Positions 38,689 through 48,201 of a DNA stretch of 64,000 nucleotides are shown here, one piece after another. The position numbers were made by a program, and so were the translations under genes. Source of the stretch: Gammaproteobacteria bacterium (GTDB lineage Bacteria; Pseudomonadota; Gammaproteobacteria; Thiohalobacterales; Thiohalobacteraceae); NCBI GenBank assembly GCA_018819175.1, contig JAHJQQ010000050.1, positions 1 through 64,000 of the forward strand. The letters are read 5' to 3'. The notes beneath the pieces were generated by a model, which was given only the letters and a program-made list of their open reading frames with translations, had not been told where the DNA came from and searched no databases. The first letter of the stretch is position 1. Every line of letters begins with the position of its first letter.

Positions 38689-39633
38689 ATGGCAAAAACT
38701 ATAATCAGCTACCTGCTTATCCTCGCGATCACCCTGCTGTCAGCTTGCGCCCTGCAGCCAGGCGAACCGCCCACACAAGTCTTTGACGGCATGCACAACG
38801 GCGGCACGGTATTGGCATTCAATGCCGATGAAAGCCTGCTGGCATTCGGCGGCAAGGGTGGCTGGGTGCAGCTCTATCGTCTCCCGCACACAGACCGCGC
38901 TGAAGGCTGGCGGGCCCATCAAGGCAGCACGGTGAATGGCTTGGCGTTTTCCGGCGACACACTACTGACTGCAGGTTATGACATGCGCCTGGTGCGCTGG
39001 ACACTGCAAGGCAGCATGGTTCAACAAGCCACCACACCCAGTCCCATTACACACATGGTCTATGACCAGCCGCGTAAGCGGCTGATCACCGGGCACCGCG
39101 ACGGTGTCGTACGATTGTGGCGCGCTGATGATTTCAGCCTGATGGCTGAATACCCATTGCACGGTAGCGCGGTAAAACGCGTCGCCGTGCAGGATGAAAG
39201 CGGCTATCTGGCAAGTAGCGGCAGTGACGGACGCGTATTCCTGATCAGCGCTGAACAGGTGCGTGAACTACCCTCACCACCCAGCGACGCGGCCGCATTG
39301 GTCTTCGCAACAAATGACCAAAAACTCTATGGCAGCGGCTGGTTCAAATTATTCCGTTGGGATCTGGAAACCAACAAACTGACGATATTGGACACGCCAC
39401 ACCGCGGTATTATCAAGTCCCTGTATTGGATTCCGGGCTTATCTCAACTGGCCTCCATCAGTCAGCAGACCGACAGTAGTATTTACTACCTCGACCCTGC
39501 TACCGGCGCCGCCACCCGCCGCTTTGAAAAGCATGCACTCTGCGGCGCTGCGGTGCAGGTATCACCTACGATGCGCTATCTGGCGACCACCAGTGACGAT
39601 GCCAGCGTGAAGCTTTGGGATTTACAGCAGTAG
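38689..39633 (+). CDS. WD40-repeat lipoprotein
   Basis: A 314-residue protein with a lipoprotein signal (MAKTIISYLLILAITLLSAC, Cys at the cleavage site). The rest reads as six or seven beta-propeller blades, for example FNADESLLAFGGKGGWVQLY, GDTLLTAGYDMRLVRW, RLITGHRDGVVRLWRADD and TTSDDASVKLWDLQQ at the end. It probably scaffolds protein contacts at the outer or inner membrane; the partner is unknown. It lies just after galE on the same strand. Confidence 0.75.
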   Translation: MAKTIISYLLILAITLLSACALQPGEPPTQVFDGMHNGGTVLAFNADESLLAFGGKGGWVQLYRLPHTDRAEGWRAHQGSTVNGLAFSGDTLLTAGYDMRLVRWTLQGSMVQQATTPSPITHMVYDQPRKRLITGHRDGVVRLWRADDFSLMAEYPLHGSAVKRVAVQDESGYLASSGSDGRVFLISAEQVRELPSPPSDAAALVFATNDQKLYGSGWFKLFRWDLETNKLTILDTPHRGIIKSLYWIPGLSQLASISQQTDSSIYYLDPATGAATRRFEKHALCGAAVQVSPTMRYLATTSDDASVKLWDLQQ

Positions 39634-39653
39634 AATGCCGTAAGTCTTACCCG

Positions 39654-40607
39654 CTAGCGTCCAACAGACCGCTGCGTGCGTAACGCCACCTCCGCATGCG
39701 CACCCAGATACACATAAACCCCCAACCCGACCAATAAGCCTATCGCCGTCAGCATCATCCAGACGGCTTCAAGCATGTGGTCAGACTCTCCTAACGCCGA
39801 TTTGAACATCATCAACAAGGCCTCAATAGACACGGCGATCAGAATGGCCGCAACAAAGCGGGTAATGGTGCGGCGAGTCGAACTATGGCGGAAGATATCC
39901 TTATGCATTAGGACCTCTTCTTCCAAAATGGTTTTACCCAGATCAAAGATCGCTAATGCCAGCGTCAGAAAAATCACAATGCCGAAGGGGTGTATCTGCA
40001 TATCGTGTACATCACCCTGCAGCACCTGGAACACATCTGCATAGGCCGAATACAGCAGCAGACAGACAACCGCGAACAAGCCAATGACGATAATCGAATA
40101 AACAGTGCGGAATGCAGGCGCGAAGCGTCGGCGTGCGGCGTCACCCATGAAATACTCAATGGTACGGGTAAGGTCGATATCAACCACGATATAGCCGAGC
40201 ACCGCGCCCCCGCTGTCGAGGCATTTCGTGGCTGCTGAGATGCAGAGATTGCGGCTGGCCGAAGACAGGTAAGGTTCAGTGACGACCGAGTTTTCCGCAT
40301 CGCGGGCAAGCAGGAAATAGGGGCGCCGGCTCCGGTCCATACCCACTCCAGTCAGCATCTTCTGGCCGCGCATAGTGGTACAACTTACGTTCGGGCTGTT
40401 TTGAATACCGCTGGCGTCAAGTGTATAGAGGAGCTCTACAAAGGGATAATGTTCGCGAATGGAACAAAGCATCACCGCAAGCGATGCTGGATCACTGCAC
40501 AGACGTGCCTGATCTATTCCCGAAAGAATCGACCCCAGCAGTTCGCGGATTGCATTTTGATATTCATGGTAGCGTTCAATAATGCTGATATAGCTGGCAG
40601 CGACCAT
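39654..40607 (-). CDS. PDC/Cache-type sensor membrane protein
   Basis: The 317-residue protein has an N-terminal PDC/Cache-like ligand-sensing region (about 1-160, including the YIVVDIDLTRTIEYF segment typical of such domains), followed by three or four transmembrane helices (YSIIVIGLFAVVCLLLYSAY, FGIVIFLTLALAIFD, FVAAILIAVSIEALLMM, MMLTAIGLLVGLGVYVYL). No output domain is present, so it probably acts through a partner. ATG 40607 is preferred to TTG 40619; a stop lies directly upstream. The ligand is unknown. The 190 bp upstream to 40810 hold no gene. Confidence 0.72.
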   Translation of the reverse strand: MVAASYISIIERYHEYQNAIRELLGSILSGIDQARLCSDPASLAVMLCSIREHYPFVELLYTLDASGIQNSPNVSCTTMRGQKMLTGVGMDRSRRPYFLLARDAENSVVTEPYLSSASRNLCISAATKCLDSGGAVLGYIVVDIDLTRTIEYFMGDAARRRFAPAFRTVYSIIVIGLFAVVCLLLYSAYADVFQVLQGDVHDMQIHPFGIVIFLTLALAIFDLGKTILEEEVLMHKDIFRHSSTRRTITRFVAAILIAVSIEALLMMFKSALGESDHMLEAVWMMLTAIGLLVGLGVYVYLGAHAEVALRTQRSVGR

Positions 40608-40810
40608 ATGACCTCGCAATCAAGTGTCCTTGCTGCTCGACACTGTTGCAACTGCCATACCAATGTGATCAATGTCGTCAGAGCGCGGCAGGATCAAGCT
40701 GATAATGCCTGATTTTCCGCCGCACCCAGCGACGCATAAAGAAGAGTCGCACCAACAACGAACGTCCGGCTGTGTATTGGTGCGGATTCACCGCCTAATC
40801 TGTATACCCT

Positions 40811-41097
40811 TAAGGAACCTCCGATCAATTACTATTGATCATTACCAATTGGGATGACACAAACGCCCCTCTCCCTAACCCTCTCCCCGCAAGCGGGGAG
40901 AGGGGATAACCCCCTCTCCCGCCGGGGCGGGAGAGGGTTGGGGAAAGGGTGGCGAAGTTCTTAAATCGAGCATATCTATGTCATGCCATCATGCAATGCT
41001 CAATAAGTCGTCATTCCGGCGCAGGCCGGAATCTAGGGCCTTGAATCACATGGATTCCGGCCTGCGCCGGAATGACAAATTATCCAGAGTTCCTTAA
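40811..41097. mobile_element. MITE-like repeat element, copy B
   Basis: Bounded by TTAAGGAACCTCCGATC at the left (40810) and, inverted, TTAAGGAACTCTGGATA at the right. The first ~195 bp match copy A at 27411, including GATCATTACCAATTGGGATG and the CCCTCTCCC hairpins. The rest is a GTCATTCCGGCGCAGG palindrome (about 41010-41078) like that at 20626. Its right end provides the TAA stop of the epimerase gene (41094-41096). Confidence 0.75.
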
Positions 41098-42101
41098 ACC
41101 TTGAAATATTCCCGATACCACTCAACAAACCGCGCGACACCGTCTTCAACCGATGTTGCTGGTTTATAACCGACATCCTTCACCAGATCCTGCACATCCG
41201 CATAGGTATCCGGCACGTCACCCGGCTGTAGTGGCAACATATTCATTTCAGCTTTCTTGCCCAGGCAGTCTTCCAGCACCTTGATGTAGTGCATCAATTC
41301 CACCGGCTCGTTGTTACCGATGTTATAAATTTTGAACGGCGCGTTACTGCTGGCGGAATCTGGCGCGTCACTGCTCCATTCAGGATTCGGTTCCGGAACC
41401 TTATCCAATATGCGCACTACACCTTCAACAATGTCGTCGATGTAGGTGAAGTCGCGGCGGTGCTTGCCATAATTGAATACATTAATGGGTTGGCCGGCCA
41501 GGATGTTCTTGGTGAACATGAACAGCGCCATATCCGGACGTCCCCAGGGACCGTACACGGTAAAGAAGCGCAGACCCGTCGTCGGGATACGGAACAGATG
41601 GCTGTAGGTATGCGCCATCAGTTCATTGGCTTTCTTGCTGGCGGCGTACAGACTCACCGGGTGATCGACGTTGTGATGCACCGAGAACGGCATCTTGGTG
41701 TTGGCACCATACACCGAACTGCTAGAGGCGTAGACGAGATGTTCGACGCCGTTGTGCCGGCAACCTTCCAGGATATTCACGAAGCCGACGATGTTGGTAT
41801 CGACGTAGGCATGCGGATTCTCCAGCGAATAGCGCACTCCTGCCTGCGCGGCCAGATTCACCACGCGGTTCGGCTTGTATTTCTCAAAAATCCTGGCGAT
41901 CTCGGCGCGATTTTCCAGATCAACGCGCACATCTGTGTAATTTTTATGTGTTGTGTTGCGTGCGAGACGCGCCTTCTTGAGATTGACGTCGTAATAATCA
42001 TTGAGATTATCGATACCGATAACCTCGTCGCCACGCGCCAACAGACGCCCCGCCAGATTGGAGCCAATGAATCCTGCTGAACCTGTAATCAATACCTTCA
42101 T
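41094..42101 (-). CDS. NAD-dependent epimerase, UDP-glucuronate 4-epimerase-like
   Basis: A 335-residue extended short-chain dehydrogenase. The Rossmann motif GSAGFIGSNLAGRLL, the SSSVYGANTKMPF segment and catalytic YAASKKANE are visible. The pattern PFSVHHNVDHPVSLYAASK is typical of UDP-glucuronate or UDP-N-acetylglucosamine epimerases. It probably makes UDP-galacturonate or a related sugar for surface polysaccharide. The stop codon lies in the terminal repeat of MITE copy B. It lies 33 bp downstream of the dehydrogenase gene. Confidence 0.87.
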   Translation of the reverse strand: MKVLITGSAGFIGSNLAGRLLARGDEVIGIDNLNDYYDVNLKKARLARNTTHKNYTDVRVDLENRAEIARIFEKYKPNRVVNLAAQAGVRYSLENPHAYVDTNIVGFVNILEGCRHNGVEHLVYASSSSVYGANTKMPFSVHHNVDHPVSLYAASKKANELMAHTYSHLFRIPTTGLRFFTVYGPWGRPDMALFMFTKNILAGQPINVFNYGKHRRDFTYIDDIVEGVVRILDKVPEPNPEWSSDAPDSASSNAPFKIYNIGNNEPVELMHYIKVLEDCLGKKAEMNMLPLQPGDVPDTYADVQDLVKDVGYKPATSVEDGVARFVEWYREYFKV

Positions 42102-42134
42102 GTTGTCCTCATTTTTAATGCTTCGTCTGTGTGT

Positions 42135-43412
42135 TTATAAACGTCCATCGACTTGATCGGGCGGTAAAACATATTTCACATCGAACAGAATGGAATCCGG
42201 TTTGCCTAAGGCGCGGATTTTCTCTGCGCCCATTGCCAGGAACTGATGGTGCGAAACGGCCAGGATGATCGCGTCATAATGGCCCGATCTGGGCTCCTTG
42301 ACAGGTGTCAGGCCATATTCGTGCTGAGCCTCCCGCGTATCGACCCAGGGATCATAGACATCGACATTGGCATGAAAACCTTTCAGCTCTTCGATGACAT
42401 CGATGACGCGCGTGTTGCGCAAATCGGGGCAATTTTCCTTAAAGGCCAGGCCCATTATCAGCACATTGGCACCAGCAACATGAATGCGTTTACGGGTCAT
42501 GAGCTTAACGACCCGCTCGGCGACATGCGCACCCATACTGTCGTTGATGCGGCGTCCGGCCAGGATCACCTCGGGGTGATATCCAATCTCCTGCGCCTTA
42601 TGCGTCAGATAATAGGGATCGACGCCAATACAGTGGCCTCCGACCAGACCCGGGCGGAAGGGCAGAAAATTCCACTTGGTACCGGCTGCTTTAAGTACGT
42701 CTTCGGTATCTATACCCAGCCGCTCGAAAATCAGCGCCAGTTCATTAATCAGCGCAATGTTCACATCACGTTGGGTATTTTCGATAACCTTGGCGGCTTC
42801 GGCAACACGGATACTACTGGTCTTGTATGTGCCCGCCGTAATGACTTTACGGTACAGGGTATCGACAAAATCCGCGGCCTCCGGCGTCGAGCCGGAGGTG
42901 ACTTTGAGTATGGAGCTGACGCGGTGTTCCTTGTCGCCCGGATTGATACGTTCGGGACTATAGCCGACAAAAAAATCCTGATTGCACTTGAGCCCCGATT
43001 CGCGCTCCATGATCGGCACGCAAACCTCTTCGGTCGCCCCCGGATAGACGGTCGACTCAAAGATCGCCACATCGCCTCGCTTGAGGACGCGCCCGATGGT
43101 GTGACTGGCACTCTCGATGGGTCTCAAATCAGGACGCTTATAGCGATCAATCGGTGTTGGCACAGTGGCGATGTAGACATTGCAGCCGGAGATATCCGCC
43201 TCGCGGTCCGCGAAGCTGAGCTGTTTCGCCTCGATAAGCTCTTCTTTACTGCATTCAAGCGTGCTGTCACGACCGAGGCGCAATTCCGCAATACGCTCAG
43301 CCTTGATGTCGAAACCCACGGTAGGCAGATGTTTACCGAATTCCACTGCCAGCGGCAGACCGACATAACCGAGCCCGACCACCGCGACCCTGGCATCCTC
43401 TAGCTTTAACAC
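42135..43412 (-). CDS. Nucleotide-sugar dehydrogenase, TviB/WbpO-like
   Basis: The 425-residue protein is a UDP-sugar 6-dehydrogenase. The N-terminal NAD motif VAVVGLGYVGLPLAVEFGK and the substrate segments FVGYSPERINPGDKEH, KVIENTQRDVNIALINELA and the catalytic Cys in GLVGGHCIGVDPYYLTHKA are present. The pattern resembles TviB and WbpO, which oxidise UDP-GlcNAc or UDP-GalNAc. I use GTG 43412, with AAGGA eight bases upstream, over TTG 43448. The epimerase follows. No other glycosyltransferase genes are nearby. Confidence 0.88.
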   Translation of the reverse strand: MLKLEDARVAVVGLGYVGLPLAVEFGKHLPTVGFDIKAERIAELRLGRDSTLECSKEELIEAKQLSFADREADISGCNVYIATVPTPIDRYKRPDLRPIESASHTIGRVLKRGDVAIFESTVYPGATEEVCVPIMERESGLKCNQDFFVGYSPERINPGDKEHRVSSILKVTSGSTPEAADFVDTLYRKVITAGTYKTSSIRVAEAAKVIENTQRDVNIALINELALIFERLGIDTEDVLKAAGTKWNFLPFRPGLVGGHCIGVDPYYLTHKAQEIGYHPEVILAGRRINDSMGAHVAERVVKLMTRKRIHVAGANVLIMGLAFKENCPDLRNTRVIDVIEELKGFHANVDVYDPWVDTREAQHEYGLTPVKEPRSGHYDAIILAVSHHQFLAMGAEKIRALGKPDSILFDVKYVLPPDQVDGRL

Positions 43413-43448
43413 GACTGAGTTCCTTACTACGGCCAAAGTTGTTGTCAA

Positions 43449-43820
43449 AATGGACGCAAGCTACCGCCCCGCCCGGTCAACACCACAAGACTGCCGGCGA
43501 TAATTACGGGCGCGGCGTAGTGTAGCCTAGTGAACTGCGCCTGGGCGACTCGCACCCTCTCGCTGACTGGTGAGCAGCGATTTCCATTAGATGAATACAT
43601 ATATAAACGGTACATCCTGCCGGGGAATCTTACATCATTAAGGGTAACTCAGATGTCCTGTTTAGCCCCTTGCATCAACACGTTACATCAAGACCAACAC
43701 TCGCTGTCACATGCATAAACATCGATTTAAACGTTTGAATTATCAGGTAGTTGGGAGTAGCATCCGGCCGATACTAAATAGTGATTAGTAGTTCTTACTG
43801 TTTCTAGGGATGGCATAACG
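43449..43820. other. Gene-free spacer between divergent genes
   Basis: This 370-bp region lies upstream of both the dehydrogenase and the MerR/REC gene. It is more AT-rich than its neighbours in 43580-43800 and probably holds both promoters, but I could not assign clear boxes. A 62-codon frame at 43530 has no recognisable features and I do not call it. Confidence 0.5.
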
Positions 43821-44405
43821 GTGGACTCCAAAGACTATTACACCCCCAATGAAGTCGCACAACTCTTCATGGTTTCTCCGGTCACTGTCAGGCAGTGGGC
43901 CCAAAAAGGCCTCCTCACCGCCGCATTAACCGCTGGCGGACATCGACGCTTCCTGCATCAGGAATTAATCCGCTTCGCGCATGAACGCGGACTTACACTC
44001 AACTGGCCAGGGCAAGGAACAACCAAAATCCTCATCGTCGAGGATGATGAGCAGGTCGCTGGGTTTCTCTACGAATTTCTACAAGGTCGTCCAGGCATTG
44101 AAGCCGTGGATATCGCCGAAAGTGGCTTTGAGGCCGGACGCAAGGTGCAAAGCTTCAACCCCAGCGTGGTCCTGCTTGATCTGATGATGCCCGGCATGGA
44201 TGGCTTCGCAGTCTGTCAGAATCTGAAGGCCGACCCCATCACGCGCGGCATCCGCGTACTGGCCATGACCGGTTATCCAACCGCAGACAACATCGAACGC
44301 ATCATGGATGCAGGGGCCGAGGTCTGTCTGGCAAAACCCATCGACACTGTTCGTTTGATGGAATTACTTCGAATAGCCGATCAGCCCGCCACGTCACACA
44401 GTTAG
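43821..44405 (+). CDS. MerR/excisionase-type HTH fused to a response-regulator receiver domain
   Basis: The 194-residue protein starts with a small HTH (about 5-55, YYTPNEVAQLFMVSPVTVRQ, then AGGHRRFLHQEL) like MerR or BldC/excisionase proteins. A CheY-like receiver follows (about 68-185) with acidic pocket residues at IVEDDE (D75, D76), phosphoacceptor D120 (LLDLMMPGMDGF), the MTGYPT switch Thr and the LAKPID Lys. This places the DNA-binding domain before the receiver, the reverse of the common order. No histidine kinase is nearby. Start is GTG 43821. Confidence 0.82.
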   Translation: MDSKDYYTPNEVAQLFMVSPVTVRQWAQKGLLTAALTAGGHRRFLHQELIRFAHERGLTLNWPGQGTTKILIVEDDEQVAGFLYEFLQGRPGIEAVDIAESGFEAGRKVQSFNPSVVLLDLMMPGMDGFAVCQNLKADPITRGIRVLAMTGYPTADNIERIMDAGAEVCLAKPIDTVRLMELLRIADQPATSHS

Positions 44406-44406
44406 A

Positions 44407-45132
44407 TCAGGCCTCGCCAGACTCCAACTTCTTCCATAGACACTGCCCGCCGCTTGATGCCTCAATATCAGCCAACCGCGCGGCATGCGCGGCAAGTTCA
44501 TGACTGTCAGCGTGGCGCACGCGTAGACGGGGCCGATCCGCGGCCAGCCGACGTATACCGCTAATAGTGCCGTTACTCACATCGGCCGCCGTGCCTTCCA
44601 GTGACAATTTCGCTTGCCCGCCGGTCATTATCAAATAGACGTCGGCCAGAATCTCCGCGTCCAGCAACGCACCGTGCAGATCACGCCGCGAGTTGTCTAC
44701 GCTATATCGCTTACACAGCGCATCCAGGTTGTTCTTCTGTCCGGGATGCAGCTTACGCGCCAGCGCCAGGGTATCCAGGACCGTACAGTGGTCCGTGATG
44801 GCGCCATGCTTGCCTTTGAGTAAACGCAGTTCATTGTTCAAAAAGCCGACATCGAAGGGAGCATTGTGGATGATCAGTTCGGCACCCCGAACGAAATCCA
44901 GGAAATCCTCGACCACATCCGCGAAGCGCGGTTTATCGGCTAGAAAGTCATTGGTGATGCCATGCACTTCCACGGCACCGTCGTCGATCTCACGATCGGG
45001 TTGCAAGTACTGATGGTAATGACGACCGGTGTGACGTCGGCTGTCGAGTTCAATGCAACCGATTTCGATAATGCGATGCCCTTCGGCCGGCACCAAGCCG
45101 GTGGTTTCTGTATCGAGTACGATCTGGCGCAT
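44407..45132 (-). CDS. dnaQ: DNA polymerase III epsilon subunit
   Basis: DnaQ is the 3'-5' proofreading exonuclease of the replicative polymerase. The 241-residue protein has the ExoI motif VLDTETTGL, ExoII INAPFDVGFLNNEL (reading HNAPFDVGF) and ExoIII in HGALLDAEILADVYL, with conserved Asp and His. The C-terminal third would bind the alpha subunit. It is next to rnhA on the same strand, the classical gammaproteobacterial pairing, separated by 42 bp. Confidence 0.96.
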   Translation of the reverse strand: MRQIVLDTETTGLVPAEGHRIIEIGCIELDSRRHTGRHYHQYLQPDREIDDGAVEVHGITNDFLADKPRFADVVEDFLDFVRGAELIIHNAPFDVGFLNNELRLLKGKHGAITDHCTVLDTLALARKLHPGQKNNLDALCKRYSVDNSRRDLHGALLDAEILADVYLIMTGGQAKLSLEGTAADVSNGTISGIRRLAADRPRLRVRHADSHELAAHAARLADIEASSGGQCLWKKLESGEA

Positions 45133-45174
45133 GTTATCGACTCCTCTGTCGGATGATGAGAACTGACATCAGAA

Positions 45175-45627
45175 TCATGCCTTCATCAACAATTCATCAA
45201 TGGCCTGATTGGCCAATTGATCCGCGCGTTCATTTTCCGGATGCCCGGTATGTCCACGCACCCAATGCCACTCAATCTGATGCTGAGAGGCCACACGGTC
45301 AAGCTCCTGCCAGAGATCGACATTCTTGACCGGCTGTTTAGAGGCGGTTTTCCAGTTTTTGCGCTTCCAACCGGCCAGCCATTCCGTGATACCTTGCAGC
45401 ACATATTTGGAATCGGTGGTCACATTGACACGACAGGGGCGTTTGAGTGATGCCAACGCACTGATGGCCGCCATCAGCTCCATGCGATTATTCGTGGTCA
45501 TCGACTCCGCGCCATAGAGCTCTTTTTCGGTGCCATTGAAGCGCAGCAGCGCACCCCAACCTCCCGGCCCCGGGTTGCCGCGACAGGCGCCGTCAGTAAA
45601 AATCTCCACTGCTTGTTCACTACTCAT
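45175..45627 (-). CDS. rnhA: Ribonuclease HI
   Basis: RNase HI cleaves RNA in RNA-DNA hybrids, removing Okazaki primers and R-loops. At 150 residues it has the DEDD carboxylates: FTDGACRGNPGPGGW, MTTNNRMELMAAI, TTDSKYVLQGI and HTGHPENERADQLAN. The length and motifs are complete. Its start overlaps the methyltransferase gene's end by 8 bp. Confidence 0.97.
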   Translation of the reverse strand: MSSEQAVEIFTDGACRGNPGPGGWGALLRFNGTEKELYGAESMTTNNRMELMAAISALASLKRPCRVNVTTDSKYVLQGITEWLAGWKRKNWKTASKQPVKNVDLWQELDRVASQHQIEWHWVRGHTGHPENERADQLANQAIDELLMKA

Positions 45628-46408
45628 GCTTGGTCCTGTGATGATGGCGTCGGGTCGGTTCGATCAACCCGCCGGAGAGAAGTGATCGGCGCGGGCGCCA
45701 ACGCGGACGTATGGGCGTCATACCCACCACCCGCTTGCGTGCCAGGAGCTGATAGCCGGCGGCAGGTATCGGCCAGCCGCGCTCTCCGAGTCGATCCAGT
45801 ATCTGTAATCGGTGTGAAGCTGCCAAACTCGGAATGGGTGGGCGTAACAACAACGGCCGGCAGGCAAGGGTATCGAACCCCAGCAAAGCGAGCCAATCAC
45901 GCACCCGGGTCTGGCTGATGAAACGGCCCGTCCAGGGTAGACGGCGACGCCAGCCGTATAACAACCGCCACAGCCCCCAGAGACCGTAAGGGTTGAAGCC
46001 CTGGATCAGCACATGACCTTCCGGAATCAAACAGCGATCGACCTCACGCAGAACCTCATGCGGCTGAGCGACAAACTCCAGGGTATGCGGCAGGATAATC
46101 GTGTCCAGGCTGTCGGTCGTGACCGGCAGGGCTTCCGGTGTACCCACCAGACTGGCCATGGTGTTATCAGCCCGCCAAACCCGCGGCATGACTAACCGGT
46201 GCGGGATGCGGCAGGCATCCAGTGGCGACCCCTGCCAGGGCGGTGCCACCAGCAGCAGATGAAATCCGAACAGGGTATCCAGCGCATCACGAAGTGCTGA
46301 TAATTCTGATAGTTCCAGCGACTGACCCAGTGGCGTCTCATACCAGCCCCGCAGCTGCGTCAAGCAGTCGGCACTTATCTCTGGGGTAGTTGAGCGCTCA
46401 TTTTCCAT
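45620..46408 (-). CDS. SAM-dependent methyltransferase of the rnhA neighbourhood
   Basis: A 262-residue class I methyltransferase-like protein. The region DTIILPHTLEFVAQPHEVLR and EVDRCLIPEGHVLIQGFNPYG matches motifs post I to III of the UbiE/YafS type. The N-terminal motif I is weak (FHLLLVAPPWQGSPL). It sits upstream of rnhA as yafS does in E. coli, which supports a conserved but unassigned role. Confidence 0.78.
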   Translation of the reverse strand: MENERSTTPEISADCLTQLRGWYETPLGQSLELSELSALRDALDTLFGFHLLLVAPPWQGSPLDACRIPHRLVMPRVWRADNTMASLVGTPEALPVTTDSLDTIILPHTLEFVAQPHEVLREVDRCLIPEGHVLIQGFNPYGLWGLWRLLYGWRRRLPWTGRFISQTRVRDWLALLGFDTLACRPLLLRPPIPSLAASHRLQILDRLGERGWPIPAAGYQLLARKRVVGMTPIRPRWRPRRSLLSGGLIEPTRRHHHRTKHE

Positions 46409-46528
46409 TGACCTGCATCATACCCGATGTCCGGGAAACCAGTCAGGCCTCACAAAACGACCATTTCTCGGTTGACCCAGACCGGCGCGGCTGTCAGCAT
46501 TCAGTCTCATCCTCCACGGAATGCCCTC

Positions 46529-48196
46529 ATGTTTATCGAGGCTGCTTACAACAGCCTGCGTCGTGGTCTTTTGGTACTTATTTCGGCTGCCATCATCGGC
46601 TGCAGCCAACCGACAGTCCGCCCCTTCACGACGCAGTCATTCGCCGAGCCGGCCTCGGCAGCGCTCGATCATCAGGATGAATTTTTCCCCCCATCGCGTG
46701 ACCCGGCCATGCGAGATGGCGCAGATAGCGATACCGACCATAACCTTGATTTCCAGGCCGATGAGTCCCGCAGTGACAGCCCGGTTTCCGCCTGGGAACG
46801 CATGCAAGACAACTTTCAGTTTCCCGAAACCTCACACGCCCACCTGAACCGACAGATAGCCCTGCTGCAAAATAACGCACGATCACTGCAACATGCCCTC
46901 GATCGCGCCGCCCCTTACATGGGCTGGATACTCGATCAGATCGAGGCCCGGGACATGCCTGCAGAATTGGCCTTGTTGCCAGTTATCGAAAGCGGCTATC
47001 AGCCTTTTGCCCAATCACCCAGCCAAGCAGCCGGGCTGTGGCAATTCATGCCCGCCACCGGCGACCGCTTCGGGCTCAAACAAAACTGGTGGTACGACGG
47101 TCGACGCGACGTGGTCGCTTCCACTGAAGCCGCACTGGAATATCTGAGTTATTTGCATGACCGTTTCGACGGGGATTGGTTGCTCGCCCTGGCTGCCTAC
47201 AACGCCGGCGAAGGTCGCATTGATCAGGCGATACGTAAGAACCGCGACCAAAACAAGCCGACTGATTTCTGGAGCCTTGAGCTACCCAGTCAGACCACGG
47301 TTTACGTCCCGAAATTGCTCGCATTACGCGACATCATCGCGACACCCGGGCATTACAGCATAAAGCTGCCCGAGGTGAGCGCCGAGGCACAGATCGCCCT
47401 GGTGGAAACACCCGGTCAGATCGATTTAGGTCTGGCGGCCAAGCTCGCCGGCATACCTGTTGAGGACGTCTATCGACTCAATCCCGGCTTCAACCGTTGG
47501 GCAACCGATCCGGCCGGACCCCATCGGTTGGTCATCCCGGCAGAAATCGCCGACACCTTCGCGGACCATATCGCCAATCTACCGGCTGACCAGCATATCG
47601 CCTGGGAACGTCATAAAGTCACCCGTGGCGAGACCCTCGTCCAAATCGCTAAACGCCACGACACCAGCGTCGCGCTGTTACGTAAGGCCAATAAGCTGTC
47701 CAGCAATAGCGTCAAGGCCGGCAACAATCTGCTGATCCCGGTTGCTGCTGAAGAGTTGTCTACCTACAGCCTCAGCAAACTGCAGCGCCAGGAACAACAA
47801 TTGCGGTCAAAAAACCGCACGGGTTCTAAAACCTACGTGGTACGCAACGGTGACACACTCTGGGGCATATCAAAACGCTACAACCTGAGCGTAGCGCAAC
47901 TGACGAAGCTCAACGGCATGTCGAGCCGCGACAAACTCCAGCCGGGTACAAAACTTTTGGTCGGCAACAGCACTGCACAGAAGACCGTAGTGGCTTCGGC
48001 ACCCACAGCGCTGCATCAGCAAACGGTGCATTACACGGTACGCAAAGGCGATTCGCTGATACAGATCTCGCGACGTTACCGGGTTGCCGTTAATGATTTA
48101 CTCAAATGGAATGGCCTGAAGACGGACGACTACATCCGTCCCGGTCAGAAGCTCAAGCTGCAGGTCGACGTCACCCGCCAGGCCAGCGACAGCTGA
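46529..48196 (+). CDS. mltD: Membrane-bound lytic murein transglycosylase D
   Basis: MltD cleaves peptidoglycan glycan strands to 1,6-anhydro ends. The 555-residue protein has a lipobox (VLISAAIIGC), an SLT domain (about 110-240, LLPVIESGYQPFAQSPSQAA, GLWQFMPATG, NAGEGRIDQAI) with catalytic Glu in IESGY, and three C-terminal LysM peptidoglycan-binding domains (VTRGETLVQIAKRHDTSV, VRNGDTLWGISKRYNLSV, VRKGDSLIQISRRYRVAV). I use ATG 46529; the frame from 46427 adds polar residues before the signal. It is divergent from the methyltransferase. Confidence 0.94.
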   Translation: MFIEAAYNSLRRGLLVLISAAIIGCSQPTVRPFTTQSFAEPASAALDHQDEFFPPSRDPAMRDGADSDTDHNLDFQADESRSDSPVSAWERMQDNFQFPETSHAHLNRQIALLQNNARSLQHALDRAAPYMGWILDQIEARDMPAELALLPVIESGYQPFAQSPSQAAGLWQFMPATGDRFGLKQNWWYDGRRDVVASTEAALEYLSYLHDRFDGDWLLALAAYNAGEGRIDQAIRKNRDQNKPTDFWSLELPSQTTVYVPKLLALRDIIATPGHYSIKLPEVSAEAQIALVETPGQIDLGLAAKLAGIPVEDVYRLNPGFNRWATDPAGPHRLVIPAEIADTFADHIANLPADQHIAWERHKVTRGETLVQIAKRHDTSVALLRKANKLSSNSVKAGNNLLIPVAAEELSTYSLSKLQRQEQQLRSKNRTGSKTYVVRNGDTLWGISKRYNLSVAQLTKLNGMSSRDKLQPGTKLLVGNSTAQKTVVASAPTALHQQTVHYTVRKGDSLIQISRRYRVAVNDLLKWNGLKTDDYIRPGQKLKLQVDVTRQASDS

Positions 48197-48201
48197 GCAT
48201 T

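Noticed and set aside
43530..43718. Plus-strand 62-codon frame in the spacer
   Set aside because: No ribosome site, no motif and base composition typical of a promoter region; not called.
45624..45896. Minus-strand 90-codon frame inside the methyltransferase gene
   Set aside because: It lies in another frame of the same strand within a confident gene and has no family features.
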